From Eustoma russellianum (taxonomy: Eukaryota; Streptophyta; Magnoliopsida; Gentianales; Gentianaceae): a stretch of DNA of 64,000 bases. The stretch spans positions 14,898,817 through 14,962,816 of the forward strand of contig AP025040.1 of assembly GCA_036186865.1 (NCBI GenBank), in the 5' to 3' direction. Positions 33,231 through 45,312 of the stretch are shown here, piece by piece. The notes beneath the pieces are model-generated. The model made no database searches and was not told the DNA's origin. It worked only from the letters and a program-made list of their open reading frames with translations. Position numbers and translations under genes: made by a program. Every line of letters begins with the position of its first letter. Position 1 is the stretch's first letter.

Positions 33231-35063
33231 AAGGGTTTGTAACTTTTGGATACCATCATTGACTTGAACGAAGACAACTAGAAATCGTTCAAGCTGTGTC
33301 AATGAGCTCATTACGCCAGGTCCTTTTTATGTATTTTGTTCTGCTCCACAACTAATAGAACCGTAATTTAAAAAAAAAACTAGAAACTAAATAAAATATA
33401 ACGGAAATAAAATAATTATAATAAATGTAAATTAGGGCGTGTGTGACATGTTCAAGGGGATAAGGGAGGGACAGATCATTGTGTTAACCAATTTGGTTAT
33501 AATTTCAATTTCAAAAATTAACCTCCTAAATTTAATCCATATTTTCCCTTAATTTTCGCCCCTTAGGTTAAATACCCCCTAACGTTCCCTTTTCATCTTC
33601 ACATTTTCGGCATCCACTACCATGGAGAGGAAAAAGAGAAAAGAGAGAGAGACGGCAATGGGGCTATGAGAGGAGAAGAGAAGAAATGAAAAAGAGAGAG
33701 AGGAGGAGAACGAAGCTAGCACGCTGCACCGAACCTAATCTTCTTGCTTAGTAAACTCTTCGTTTAAGAGGTAGGTTACCCTCCTTTTTGTCAGATTGAC
33801 ACCCTATGTGTAGTGAATTTTTGCATGTCGTGTTTTATTGCTCATGATCGGTGTGTGTTTTCCTATCCTTTTACTATGATTTCTCTTACTTTGGCATGAA
33901 AAGTTTTTGAATGGCCTTAGAAATAGACCCCATAGCATGGAAATATGCTGGAATTAAATATGGGAGTCGAAGAATCCGTCTGGTGGCGGCGTGTGTTGCA
34001 CATGCACAACCTTCAAGGGTGGCGCGTGAGGCCCACGCACGCCCTTGAGCGGCGCGTGCAAGCCACGCTCTGGATTGTCAGATGCAGTGTGGTTGTGGCA
34101 CTAAACACAGTCCAATGAAACTGGTTTGAGTCAAATCAGAATTGAAATGAAAATGTTATTGAGGTTATAAGGAAATTAGAGTTTAAAAAATTTTAAAAAA
34201 ATTAATTTCAAGGTCATCGGGTTGGTTCAGGTTTGACCCAAACCTTGCTGACCCGGAACCTGGTTGACCGTCAGACTAGGCGGGGGTCAAGTCAGCCCGG
34301 AAGTCGGCCTGGTCTGGTTTGAAAAATGGGCTGGGCCATGCTAGATTAAATAGGTAAAAAAAGAATTTCCAGGTCAGCTGGGTCAGGAACGACCTAGATT
34401 TTTGGTCTGGCCCACCAGGCTGACCTGGATCTGAGCCGTTGACAACTAGGCTAGGCTAGATCAGGACAGTCCGGATCTGGGTTGAGCTAAACGGGTCGGG
34501 CTGGATCAAATTAAAAAAAAAGTTATCGTAGGTTGCCATTCCAAGCCAGGCCACGCAAAAATAACAGAAAAGGCCACAAATATAAAAAAGAAAAAAGACT
34601 AATAGTATAAAACAAAATGAATTTAATAAATAGAAAATTTAGTAACTAATAAAATAAAATAAAATAAAATAAAGAATATATACATATGTTGGCAGACACA
34701 AAAATTTTTAATACAATGTTAATATTATTTAATAAATAAGAAATTTGGAAACCAATTAAATAAAATAAAATAAATTATAATATAAAAAAGCAAGAAAAAA
34801 GAGGGAAGAAAGAAAATTAGATCAAGGGAAAAAAGTAGGGAACATAAAATAATTAAATAAAAGACTGAAATGCTTGAAAGCCTAGGGAAGATAAAATAAA
34901 GTGTAGAAATAAAAAATAAAGTCTAGAAAGGTAAAATATGGTAGAAATAAAATACAGTAATGGACCTCATGCAACATATGATAAATATGCAACATATGTA
35001 ATACGCAACATATAACGGAGCATGAAGCATAGGTAAGAGAAAAGAATGGTGTGAAAGTGTGAA

Positions 35064-35087
35064 GCATTCATGGCACGAGCATTGCAT
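35064..35087 (+). promoter_or_regulatory. 24-nt block shared by four gypsy LTRs (copy 2)
   Basis: Identical to 25514-25537. Confidence 0.6.
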
Positions 35088-36364
35088 TTGGGCCGGTGAG
35101 TTGTGTGGTCTTACGGGACGTGTGGCCTGACGAGGCGTGTGATGGATGCATGGGATAACGGTCACCTTCACCTAATAGGACCTGAGACATGTATAGCATA
35201 TCATGGAAAAGAAAGATCATAGTGTGCGATATTAAATAACTGCGTGTGACACGGTGATAAAAAAGAACATGCCTCATGAATTTGCGCATTGCATTTTTGA
35301 TATGATTATCTTTGATCTTGTCTTTAAGTTGTTCCAGTGTTAAGGAAACTTGATTTATAGATCGGATCGGGTATGTATCGCTTTCTTTATTTATATTTTG
35401 TTGCTTTATTTATTATTGTTTTACTCGCTTTATTGATTTACACCGACTTAGTGTGTGAAAATCCCTTTCTGGGAGAGACGAGTAACCTACAAGTGATTCT
35501 CATCACTCACCCCTACCTTCCTTCCACATGTGAGCAGGACTATAAGTATTTCTTCATCGAGGATATGGCAAATTTTGTGAGCTGGGGAGAGTGAGCCGGG
35601 TTCATGATGGGATCTTATAACACGATGCATGTTCGTTGGGGGTAGCCAGATAGACCTTTTCTTAGACCCTTTCTCTGATTTCAGTTTGGACTTAGATGGC
35701 ATATTTTATGACTTGACATAGTGGATCTCGTCAGCCCTTGTAAATTATTTCATTTTCCGTTGGGATTATTTTAAATGAATTTGACTTCTTAATTATCGGT
35801 TTTGTGAAAAATTTCTGTCATTTCGGACGTGTGAGAAGTTTGAAGAACGCCTTGTAGTTCCCATAGTAGACTATGGCACGTGCACCGTTCCCGATGCTAG
35901 GGCTCAGGAGCGGGGTGCTACTGTTAGAAAAACTGAGAGAATATTTGAACCAAACAGACAATATCTACACAACAAAAGGCCGAGACGTGAAAGAAATCAC
36001 TGCCTTTAAAAGCAATTTCGCCTCCACCGGTTGAGCAATGTGAACTACAAACGAATGCTTCCCAGGATTTAATGGCTTCCCTTGTTTGTTTGCTCTACAA
36101 GAAAGGGATTGAACTTACGAAGGGAAGTGTTTGATAGTAGAGGAGAGAAGGAGGGTAAATTGCTGAAAACTTCACTAACTTCGCAAAAAATTCTCTATCT
36201 TTTAAAATAGCCAAGCCTTTTATTTATGGGCCTAGGGTAAGATCAAAATACACTTTGAAAACCTATTTCAACAGTTTACTAAATCTTCAAGTCAGTTTCA
36301 TAACGTTCACAAATAAAGGGAGATGATTCTTGGATCAAAAGACGCAATTCAAAGTGAAGAATCC

Positions 36365-36660
36365 TGACTTTTGGCACATCGATCGATCGATGTCATCGAT
36401 CTATGTTGGACAGAAACTTTCAACTTTGCATCCTGCCAACATAGATCGATCATGATCGATCGATCGATGTGATCGATCTATGTTGGACAGAAACTTTATC
36501 TTTGCATCCACACCACATCGATCGATCGATGTCATCGATCGATGTCACATCAATCGATCGATATCATCGATCTATGTTGGACAAAAACTTTATTTTTGCA
36601 TCCACACCACATCGATCGATCGATGTCATCGATCGATGTCACGTCAATCGATCGATGTCA
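36365..36660. repeat. Palindromic GATCGATC array in the 3' LTR remnant
   Basis: A larger tandem unit of about 92 bp, from 'gttggacagaaactttatct' through several CATCGATCGATCGATGTC palindromes, is seen about two and a half times. The right LTR (38640-38900) has fewer copies. The deletion junction lies in the last unit. Confidence 0.88.
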
Positions 36661-38177
36661 TACCATTTACCACCTTTACTCATAATGTTCTTAAAATCTC
36701 CTAGATCACTGTACATTAATTCTAATTTCTCTGTTGCTCTTTTGATTGACTTGAAGGGTTTCTTATGATGTTTCTCTTCTATACAATAATGACACTTAGC
36801 AAGCTTGTTCTCATTATTCACTTCAATTAAATTGGTATTCTTTAATCTTCTAATTACATCAGCATTAGCATGTCCTAACCTAGCATGCCACAAATTAAAA
36901 GAATCAACAATATACACAGAACTAGATGCATTCTTATTATTCAAACACATGGCATCAAGTACAAATAAACCCCTCGAACAAAAACCTTTCCCAATAAACT
37001 CCCCACTCTTAGATAACACAAGTTTATTGGAATAAAAAACAAGCTTAATATTAGCCCTGTTCAGAAGTGCTCCAGAAATCAAATTCCTCCGAATGGTAGG
37101 AACATGTAACACATTGCTCAACTCGAGCTTTTTCCCAGAGGTCAACTTGAGGAGCACTTTCTCCTTTCCGATCACTCGGGTCGCTCGTGCATCCCCTAGA
37201 AAGACTTGGTCTCCACTGTCTATCTCTTGATAATCAAGAAATAGATCCCTGCTAGTTGCAATATGTCTGGTGGCTTCAGTATCCACCACCCATTCCGTTG
37301 CACCTCCAACAAGGTTTACCTCATCGACCACGACAGCAACAATTGTTTCATCCTCCATCAAGGCTTTGTTTGCATCTCCTTCAACAAGGTTGGCCTGGTT
37401 GCTTGATTGTCCTTTACGCTTGTTGCAGAAGAATGTCTTGTGACCCGACTTTCCACACACCCAACAAACTCCTTTAGGTTTTGCTTTGAATTCTCCCTGC
37501 ATTTTCGCTTTACCTTTGGGCTTGTTGGATTGCATTCTCGGTCTCTTGGCAGCATGTTCAATGACATTGGTCTTAGCTTCACCTTCATCACCGTTAGCAT
37601 CTTCAAGTGTGTTGTTTTCCTCTATACGGATATGTTTGATTACACTCTCTATAGAGAGCTTGGTATCATCATGCTTGCCTCTCTTCTTATATTTGTTCCA
37701 AAAAGAATGAAGCTTTTCTATAAGGGCAACAGCTTGGAAGGTTTTATCAATCTTAATACCCTCCTGCTCTATATTATCTACTAGTTGTTGAAACTGATGA
37801 ATCTGATCATTGATAGATATGTGGGCAACCATCTGAAACTTAAGAAACTCACTGACCACATACTTTGTTTTACCAGCATCTTCATAACTATATTTGTTCT
37901 GAAGTGCTCTCCAGATTTCCCTTGCTGATTGAAATTTAGCATAAATATCAAACAGCGAGTTTGATAGAAAATGAAGAATATGTCCTCTACATGTGACGTT
38001 ATCTGCATCATACTTGAGCGCTTCTCCATCTTCAGTAGGTCTCTCATTTGTCATAACGTTGGAGACAGACAACATCTTAAGGAAGAAAAGAACTTTTACA
38101 GACCATCTCGTGAAGAACTTTCCATCAAAAGATTCTAATTTGGACATAACAGGAACAACAGATTGTTTGGTTGCCAT
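36639..38177 (-). CDS. Copia gag-protease-integrase start, open, fused to LTR
   Basis: A 512-residue open frame, ATG at 38177. Gag at residues 1-200, CCHC knuckle CWVCGKSGHKTFFC (C238, C241, H246, C251), protease region near 295-310 with DTEA where D[ST]GA is expected, GAG_pre-integrase near 425-480 (LWHARLGHAN, then CHYC), and the beginning of the integrase core. After KGGKWY the frame runs into the LTR array and stops (DIDRLT). The lack of any stop in gag is notable beside its decayed relative. A gag-only protein could in principle be made, but the protease motif looks inactive and there is no RT. Confidence 0.8.
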   Translation of the reverse strand: MATKQSVVPVMSKLESFDGKFFTRWSVKVLFFLKMLSVSNVMTNERPTEDGEALKYDADNVTCRGHILHFLSNSLFDIYAKFQSAREIWRALQNKYSYEDAGKTKYVVSEFLKFQMVAHISINDQIHQFQQLVDNIEQEGIKIDKTFQAVALIEKLHSFWNKYKKRGKHDDTKLSIESVIKHIRIEENNTLEDANGDEGEAKTNVIEHAAKRPRMQSNKPKGKAKMQGEFKAKPKGVCWVCGKSGHKTFFCNKRKGQSSNQANLVEGDANKALMEDETIVAVVVDEVNLVGGATEWVVDTEATRHIATSRDLFLDYQEIDSGDQVFLGDARATRVIGKEKVLLKLTSGKKLELSNVLHVPTIRRNLISGALLNRANIKLVFYSNKLVLSKSGEFIGKGFCSRGLFVLDAMCLNNKNASSSVYIVDSFNLWHARLGHANADVIRRLKNTNLIEVNNENKLAKCHYCIEEKHHKKPFKSIKRATEKLELMYSDLGDFKNIMSKGGKWYDIDRLT

Positions 38178-38199
38178 ATCCGAAAATTGCTTTTAAGAT

Positions 38200-39015
38200 T
38201 ATTAGAAAAACTGAGAGAATATGAACCAAACAGACAATATCTATACAATAAAACGCCGAGACGTGAAAGAAATCACTATTCTTAAAAGAAATTTCGCCTC
38301 CACCGGTTGAGCAAGGTGAACTACAAGCGAATGCTTTCCAGGATTTAACGGCTTCCCTTGTTTGTTTGCTCTACGAGAAAGCGATTGAACTTGCAAAGAG
38401 AAGTGTTTGATAGTAGAGGAGAGGAGGAGAGTAAATTGATGAAAACTTCACTAACTTTGCAAAAAATTCTCTATCTTTTAAAATAGCCAAGCCTTTTATT
38501 TATAGGCCTAGGGTAAGATCAAAACACACTTTGAAAACCTATTTCAGCAGTTTAGTAAGCCTCCAAGTCAGTTGCATAACGTTCACAAATGAAGAGAGAT
38601 GATTCTTGGATCAAAAGATGCAATTCAAAGTGAAGAATCTTGACTTTTGGCACATCGATCGATCGATGTCATCGATCGATGTCACTAGACAGAAACTTTC
38701 AACTTTGCATCCTGCCAACATAATCGATCGATCGATGTGATCGATCTATGTTAGACAAAAACTTTATCTTTGCATCCACACCACATCGATCCATGTCACA
38801 TCAATCGATCAATGTCATCGATCTATGTCCAATAGAACACTCAACTTTATTTCAGCTTTCACTTGGGTCGATCCAACTCACACATAGATCGATCCAAGTG
38901 ATTTCTTTCAAGTTTAAAGTGTTCAAATCATCTTTTAATCTTCCAAATAACATCTTACATGTTTATATATAAGTTTGGAGCACATTTTAAGGTACTTTTA
39001 ATGTACTTTCCCACA
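38200..39015 (-). repeat. 5' LTR of the deleted copia
   Basis: 816 bp, minus-strand start TGTGGGAAAGTAC, end TTTTCTAATA. Palindromic array at 38650-38900 including AATCGATCGATCGATGTGAT and ATCGATCCAAGT. A TATTTATAGG/CCTATAAATA box is near 38496-38508. Confidence 0.88.
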
Positions 39016-39021
39016 GCTACA

Positions 39022-39755
39022 ACAACTGACATTCTATATTCTATCTGCTTTTGCAAGTGTAATGCATTCCAACTGCATAGTCGAGCGGAGGGCAAAGAAG
39101 GGAGGCAAGCAGGTAGCAACAACGGTTGCCATGGACATGCCAACGGCTGAGGTGGCTGGGCGGCAAAGGGGTCGTATGATCTAATTATAACGGAGCCAGG
39201 CATGCCCTCGATAGCACAATAGTGGACCGAGCAGCTGTGCGAGTTGCACGAAGAAGAAGTCCATTTGTAAGGTCATCTCAATGTTTATCTTTTTTTCTCT
39301 TCTTTTCTTTTCGTTTCATTTTCTTTTTCTCTTATATGATGCTGACCTGGTTGTATTTGATCTTTTCCCTTTTTCGGTGTTAGATTTGTTAAGTGGGGCT
39401 TACGTCATCCCCTCAAGCACTGGTCATTGGCCATCGAAGCTGATCTTGTCAGCTGGGTGGTACCTGTGTCGGTTGAATCATCTAACGAGGAAGAGGCGAT
39501 GATAGAGTGCCTCTAGGCTAGCAGGCATGAAGAGGAAGAGAGGTGAGGGCCTTAAGGCCCCAATCAACCGCTTTTCACCAAAGAAGAGTGGCTTTTGCCT
39601 ATAGAGCCTCCAACAATGAGGTGCGCTCCCCCACCCTCAAGCCTTCAGCTTCCGAGAAGCAGGCGTAATCCTTAAAAAGAAGGATAGCTGCAAAGATTTT
39701 GAGATAGCTCACTGGCTCAATAAGAACGCAATTCTTCCTGTTGATGTGCGAAAAT
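39022..39755 (+). pseudogene. Interrupted gag-like gene, fragment 4
   Basis: After the ACAAC site, KCNAFQLHSRAEGKEGRQAG is followed by a stop. A possible intron (donor near 39267) leads to FVKWGLRHPLKHWSLAIEAD (about 39385-39444), then EEEAMIECL and a stop. The end, KKKDSCKDFEIAHWLNKNAI, runs up to the AAAAT insertion site of the next copia. Several stops. Consistent with an old gene with introns. Confidence 0.4.
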
Positions 39756-40015
39756 TGTTGATAGAATCCCACAATTTGGGCAATCATCCGAGAAATCAGC
39801 AATTGTGTATAAGGAAAGATTTTTTGTTGTAAAAGTAATTAATCTCATCATAATCATCATTGATTATTACAGATTTATTTTTCCTTCAAGAAAAGGTAGA
39901 AAACGTGTATAAAATCATAGGGTATGAGAAGAAAAGATCATTAAGAAGAATATACATAAATTTTTGCTCAATCACAACTTGTTCTTTTTCTTGTTCTCTG
40001 CTTCTCATTTACACA
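39756..40015 (+). repeat. 5' LTR of the AAAAT copia
   Basis: 260 bp, TGTTGATAGAATCCC to TTTACACA. No palindromic array. Confidence 0.9.
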
Positions 40016-40027
40016 TGGTATCAGAGC
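40016..40027 (+). other. Primer-binding site (tRNA-iMet)
   Basis: TGGTATCAGAGC, complementary to the 3' end of plant initiator tRNA-Met, starting right after the LTR end. Confidence 0.95.
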
Positions 40028-40253
40028 AGTAGATCCCTTAAAACCTATGTTTGTATTTTTTCTGTTGGCTCAGAAATCATGTTCTCATCATTGCCAGAAA
40101 AATACCCAACTTTTGTCAAGTATCGTACCTATTCCGTTTTGAGTTTTGTAAGGCTCAGAACATTTGATCATCATTGCCTTGCTTACCTATCTCAAACAGA
40201 CCCAGCTAGTATCCATTCGTATCAGTCCAAATACCTGCACATTATAAACCACC

Positions 40254-41430
40254 ATGTCGAAAACTCCCGGTTCCAGCCAAGAAAACAGTGAAAACAAGTC
40301 AAACTTCCCTGCACAATTCGATATCACTGAACAATTTGCCCGATTTCTTCAGCAAAATATGAATCTGCCCCCAGCACCACCACAACCTACCAACCTTACA
40401 CTGAAAGTGAAATTAAATAGCACTAACTACATCTTATGGTGTAGACTGATGAAGATTGCCCTGGGAGGAAGGGGAAAGAGCTCCCACATAACAGGGGTCC
40501 CTCAACCTCCCCTGCCTACCGATCCGACTTTTTCCTCTTGGGAACAAAGTGAACAACTCTTTTTTACCTGGCTCATTGATAATATAGATGACAGTCTTGT
40601 CAACAATGTCTCAAAATACACCATAGCCAAAGCACTTTGGGAAGGCCTGGCGGTGACGTACGGGTCAGGCAGCGACCCCTTACAGATTTTTGACCTCCAC
40701 AAACAGTGCTATACTATCAAGCAAAATAATCACCCGTTAGAAGCACTGTAGGATCAGTTTCAAGGGATTTGGATGACTATCGATTCCATGGATCCCAACC
40801 CCATGGAATCTCCGAAGGATATAACCACCTATAACCAAAAAATTCAAGAACAGAGGTTGTATCAACTCCTATTGGCAGTTGATGACAAATATGCGGACAC
40901 AAAGAAAGACCTTCTGAAACAAGACCCACAGCCAACCGTGGAAACTGCCTACAATGAGTTAAGACGCTCACGAGTCCAAAATGACGTCCAAGCCCCATCA
41001 GATTCAAGATCCTCATCTGGGATTGGACAGGGCTTGTCTGTGAAACCCTGATCAGAACAACGGAGACAAAAGGGCAGAACTGAAGGCACACGCTTAGGAG
41101 GACCTTCACAGTGGGGCAAAGAGGATAAATCCTCCTTAGAATGCACATATTGCAAGAAGAGAGGACATACAAGGGACAAATGTTTTCATATTCATGGATT
41201 TCCAGAGTGGTGAGACGATTTCAAGAAGAAATCTCAAGCATCCGCTGCACAGACCACTAATAAAAGCAGCTCTGGCAAGAGGAAGGTCACGGAGGGCCAA
41301 GATCGAAGCAAAACAGATGAACCACACAGTGGAGCCATGGCGGCTATAGGAGAAGAAGTAGCCGCAGGAAGAAACTTCGAGGATGGAGGTAGAAAGGTTA
41401 GGGGAGACCTAACCCTAATTTCGCTTTAAA
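40254..41430 (+). pseudogene. Copia gag, broken
   Basis: ATG at 40254. TAG at 40749, TGA at 41049 and near 41211, all in one frame. Gag region LTLKVKLNSTNYILWCRLMK (about 40405) is typical; the knuckle CTYCKKRGHTRDKC is at about 41142. A single reading frame with three stops suggests simple point-mutation decay. Confidence 0.88.
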
Positions 41431-41724
41431 TACCCCTTCTGAAATAAAAATTATGTCTTGTACCCCTGCAGTCAGTAATAATATTATTTTAGTCCCTCAG
41501 TTTTCTCTGTAGGACAAACCAACCCCTCATATGCCTAAAACCATTCCCGCGGCCCCTGAACTTTCCTATATTACAAAAGGGCCCCCCAGATTACAGATCC
41601 TTACTCCTGACCCATATACAACATCTGAAATTACAAAAGGGCCCTTGTTTTCCTCCAATCCATCCGTTTTAATCCCTACACCCACAAACTCATCAAATTT
41701 CACCATCACTTCCTCATGCCACTT

Positions 41725-44700
41725 AAGCCAAGGAACTCCGTAATGGATATTCGATTGCGGAGCCACTGGTAGCATAACCTACGACAAATCTGACCTTACC
41801 ACATACACCTCACCAACCAAGACTACCGTTGAAACTGCCAATGGAGCCTCTATTCCGGTCATGGGGGCGGCTCTATCTCCATTACCCCAAAAATTACCCT
41901 TGATAAATGTCTTTATGTCCCATCTTTATCTACTAAATTACTTTCCGTCAGCCAACTTACTAAAGCTCTTGATTACATTGTTCTGATGTATCCTAATTTT
42001 TGCCTTGTTCAGGACATTCATACGAGAGAGATCATTGGATGTGGTACTGAGCGTCGCGGACTATACTTTGTTGATGCGGTGGCGCAACAGGGACAGTCTA
42101 ATCTTGCCACCGAGACAGCCAGTCGTCAGGTGTGGTTATGGCATCGTCGTCTTGGGCATCCCTCATTTGGTGATTTAAATCGTCTTTTTCCTACTTTATT
42201 TACATCTCAGACTGGTCATCTTACTTGTGACACATGCCTTCGGGCTAAACAAACCAGAGCATCGTACTTTTCCAATAATACTCGAGTTGATCAAATGTTT
42301 TCTTTGGTGCATTCTGACGTATAAGGCCTGTCACCATATAATAACCCCTTTGGCTTCCGTTATTATATAATCTTTGTTGGTGATTTCTCACGCATGACCT
42401 GGCTATATATCATGAAACACAAATCAAAAGTCTCCCAGAAAGTCATTCGATTCTACAATATGATACATGCCCAGTTCAATACAAAAATCCAAATACTTCG
42501 TTCTGATAATGGGGGTGAATATCGTGATGGGAGTCTTCAACAGTTCTTTACCGATACCGGTATGATCCATCAAACTTCCTGCCCCTATACACCTGAACAA
42601 AATGGGGTAGCTGAGCAGAAAAATCGCGTTATACTAAAAATGACTCGAGCCATGATGTATGATTCACATGTCCCAATGAGTTTTTGGCCCGAAGCTGTGT
42701 CTACTGCCACATATCTCATCAACCGTCTACCTACCAAAATCTTTGACTACCAAACACCCCTTCAGACGTTATCCACTCAACATAAACTCCCATCTCTCTT
42801 TACCCTCCCACCACGTGTGTTTGGGTGTACGGTCTTTGTACATACTCCTCAACATGCGCGCACTAAACTTGACCTTTGTGCTGAGAAATGTGTGTTTGTC
42901 GGCTATGCTACTACACAAATGGGATATCGTTGTTATAATCCACGTACCCATCGTGTTCATGTAACCATGGATTGTATTTTTCTTGAAACCGAATATCATT
43001 ACACCACCTAATCTCGGGTTCAGGGGGAGAATCCATATGAGGGAACACTCGATTGGCTGGTGTCATTACCCACTGATACGACGACCGTTCCAATACGGCA
43101 AGTAGATGGCACCGACTGCGTTATATCTCCCAACAATGTATTGTCCATAGCGCCAGATCCACCCTGTGATCCTCCACCGGTGAATGATGAAACACAGGTA
43201 ACAGTTTTTGATACAAGTCATGAACAATGTAGCCTAGAGGTTTATGTAATCCTAGAAAATACACAAACTGTCAATACAACTACTCACCCAGGTCACTGTA
43301 CTGTACCAGAAACACAAACTGATACTAATATTATTACTGAACAGCAGCAGGTACGGACTTTACCACCCAGGAGCACTCGAGGGCATCCTGCAGACCGATA
43401 CTCTCCTGAAAGAGTACCAAGAGCCTCCATGTACCCAATAAAAGCACCCATGGACAGAGTATCAGATCCAGCTCGGGGATTCTTTGTATCACTATGTACA
43501 GAACAGCTACCCCGAACCGTTGAAGAAGCTCAGGCTCAAACCAGCATGGAAGGAGGCTATGGAAACTGAAATGAAGGCTCTGGAAAAGAATCAAACATAG
43601 GAAAAGTGTCATCTTCCCTATAGAAAGAAACATGTTGGTTGTCGGTGGATGTTCACCATCAAATACAGGGCAGATGGAAGTATAGAAAGACATAAATCCA
43701 AATTGGTAGCCAAAGGGTACACTCAGACATATGGCGTTGATTATTCAGAGACTTTCTAACCAGTAGCCCATATTGACACGATCAGGGTATTGTTCTCCAT
43801 TGCAGCAACCCAAAGTTGGCCCCTCCACCAGTTTGACGTAAAAAAATGCTTTCCTATATGGTAATTTGAAAAAAGAGGTATACATGGAGCCGCCTTCTGG
43901 TTTTTCTGTTGGTTTCAAAGAGAAAGAAGTGTGTAGACTCAAGAAGGCGCTATATGGGCTAAAACAATCTCCTCGAGCATGGTTCGGAATGTTCACTGAA
44001 TTCATGAAACAAGATGGCTACCGACAAAGCAACGCAGATCATATGTTGTTTATCAAACGAAGAAAAGGTTTGGTTACATGTTTAATTATTTATGTTGATG
44101 ATATGATAATCACAGGGAATGGCAGTGAAGAAATAGCCCGCCTCCGAAAGCATCTGTTCACCAAGTTTGAGATGAAGGAACTCGGAGGACTAAAGTACTT
44201 TCTCGGCATTGAAGTCCTGAGATCAAAGGAATCTATATTTCGCAGCGAAAGTACATTTTGGATCTTCTGACTGAAGTCAAAATGCTTGACTGTAAACCGT
44301 GTGACACTCCTTTGGCAGTAAATCATTAGTTGCAAATAACTAATGGGGTTCCTTTTGGAAATAACGGACAGTATCAGCGATTAGTGGGAACACTAATCTA
44401 TTTATCACTCACATAACCTGACATTGCCTTTGCAGTGAGTATCGTCAGTCAGTTCATGCATGATCCTCAGGAACACCATATGGATGCAGTCAGACGTATA
44501 TTGCGATATCTAAAACACACACCAAGAAGAGGTCTTGTTTTCCGAAATAATGGACACTTAAGGATTCAAGGCTATACTGATGCTGACTGGGCAGGAGAAT
44601 TAGCTGACCGAAAGTCTACATCGGGGTACTTTATGCTAGTAGGAGGCAACCTGGTAACCTGGAGAAGCAAGAAGCAGCATGTGGTTGCACTCTCAAGTGC

Positions 44701-44990
44701 TGAAGCTGAATATAGAGGAATTTCCAAGGGAGTCACTGAGGTACTCTGATTACAAAAGTTATTCAAGGACATTGGGATAGAAGTTAATCTGCCTACACTA
44801 CTGCTGTGTGATAACAAGACGTCTATCAGCATTTCGGAAAACCCCGTACAACATGTTCGGACTAAACACATAGAAATTGACCGACATTTCATCAAAGAAA
44901 ATATAGAAGGATGAATTATTGAGTTGTCATTTGTTCGGTCAGAGGATCAGCTAGCAGATGTGCTAACTAAAGCGGTGAATGGATGAATAT
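41725..44990 (+). pseudogene. Copia pol (protease, integrase, RT, RNase H), broken
   Basis: Protease WIFDCGATGS near 41746. GAG_pre-integrase WLWHRRLGHPSFGDLNRLFP near 42130 with CDTC. Integrase catalytic residues can be followed: D in VHSDV (then a stop), D in LRSDNGGEY, E in PEQNGVAEQKNR (42595). RT has [20 protein letters not shown], then frameshifts near 43850, KALYGLKQSPRAWF and YVDDMIITG (about 44090). RNase H (44400-44960) has SQFMHDPQEHHMDAVRRILR, GYTDADWAGELADRKSTSG, EAEYRG and QLADVLTKAV. Multiple stops and shifts. Confidence 0.9.
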
Positions 44991-45049
44991 TCGAAGTTAT
45001 CCAGTGCAAATTGAATGTCGTTGACCCCATGAATCAACTTGAGGGAGAG

Positions 45050-45307
45050 TGTTGACAGAATCCCACAATTTGGGCAATCATCCGAGAAATCAGCAATTGT
45101 GTATAAAGAAAGATTTTTTATTGTAAATGTAATTAATCTCAGCATAATCATCATTGATTATTACAACTTTATTTTTTCTTGTAGAAAAGGTAGAAAACGT
45201 GTATAAAATCAGTGTATGAGAAGAAAAGATCATTGAGAAGTATATACATAAATTTTTTCTCAATCACAACTTGTTCTTGTTCTTGTTCTATGCTCCTCGT
45301 TTACACA
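45050..45307 (+). repeat. 3' LTR of the AAAAT copia
   Basis: TGTTGACAGAATCCC to TTTACACA, followed by the TSD. Confidence 0.9.
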
Positions 45308-45312
45308 AAAAT

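Larger units (their letters stand above)
35922..39015 (-). mobile_element. Copia with large internal deletion (TSD GCTAC)
   Basis: Minus-strand element: 5' LTR 38200-39015, 3' LTR remnant 35922 to about 36660, perfect 5-bp TSD GCTAC at 35917-35921 and 39016-39020. It is related to the copia at 26.7 kb (similar LTR ends, array and gag). A deletion has fused the start of the integrase directly to the palindromic array of the 3' LTR, removing the rest of integrase, RT, RNase H, polypurine tract and the U3 start. Confidence 0.92.
33353..39021 (+). mobile_element. Solo gypsy LTR (TSD ACAAC), split by a copia
   Basis: The left part is 33353-35921. The last base follows the copia and its duplicated GCTAC, at 39021 (GCTACA end). 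Perfect TSD ACAAC at 33348-33352 and 39022-39026. The end (TAGGGCTCAGGAGCGGGGTGC) matches the other GCGCTACA-type LTRs. The start reads TAATAGAACCG where relatives have TGTTGTAACCG, so the 5' terminus has mutated. Net length about 2.57 kb. It contains GC-rich 'ggcgcgtg' phrases (33990-34080) and a purine-rich AT stretch (34500-34960). Confidence 0.75.
39756..45307 (+). mobile_element. Full-length Ty1/copia retrotransposon (TSD AAAAT)
   Basis: LTRs at 39756-40015 and 45050-45307 (TGTTGA...TTTACACA), TSD AAAAT at 39751-39755 and 45308-45312. Primer-binding site TGGTATCAGAGC (initiator-Met tRNA) at 40016-40027 directly follows the 5' LTR; the polypurine tract TTGAGGGAGAG precedes the 3' LTR. The LTRs differ at a number of bases (for instance GATAG/GACAG, ATAAGG/ATAAAG, TTGTTGTAAAAG/TTATTGTAAATG), so the insertion is older than that at 23.7 kb. 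A different lineage from the two copias with GATCGATC arrays. Confidence 0.95.

Noticed and set aside
36469..36768. ORFs with repeated IDRSM/SID words
   Set aside because: Translations of the GATCGATC palindromic arrays.
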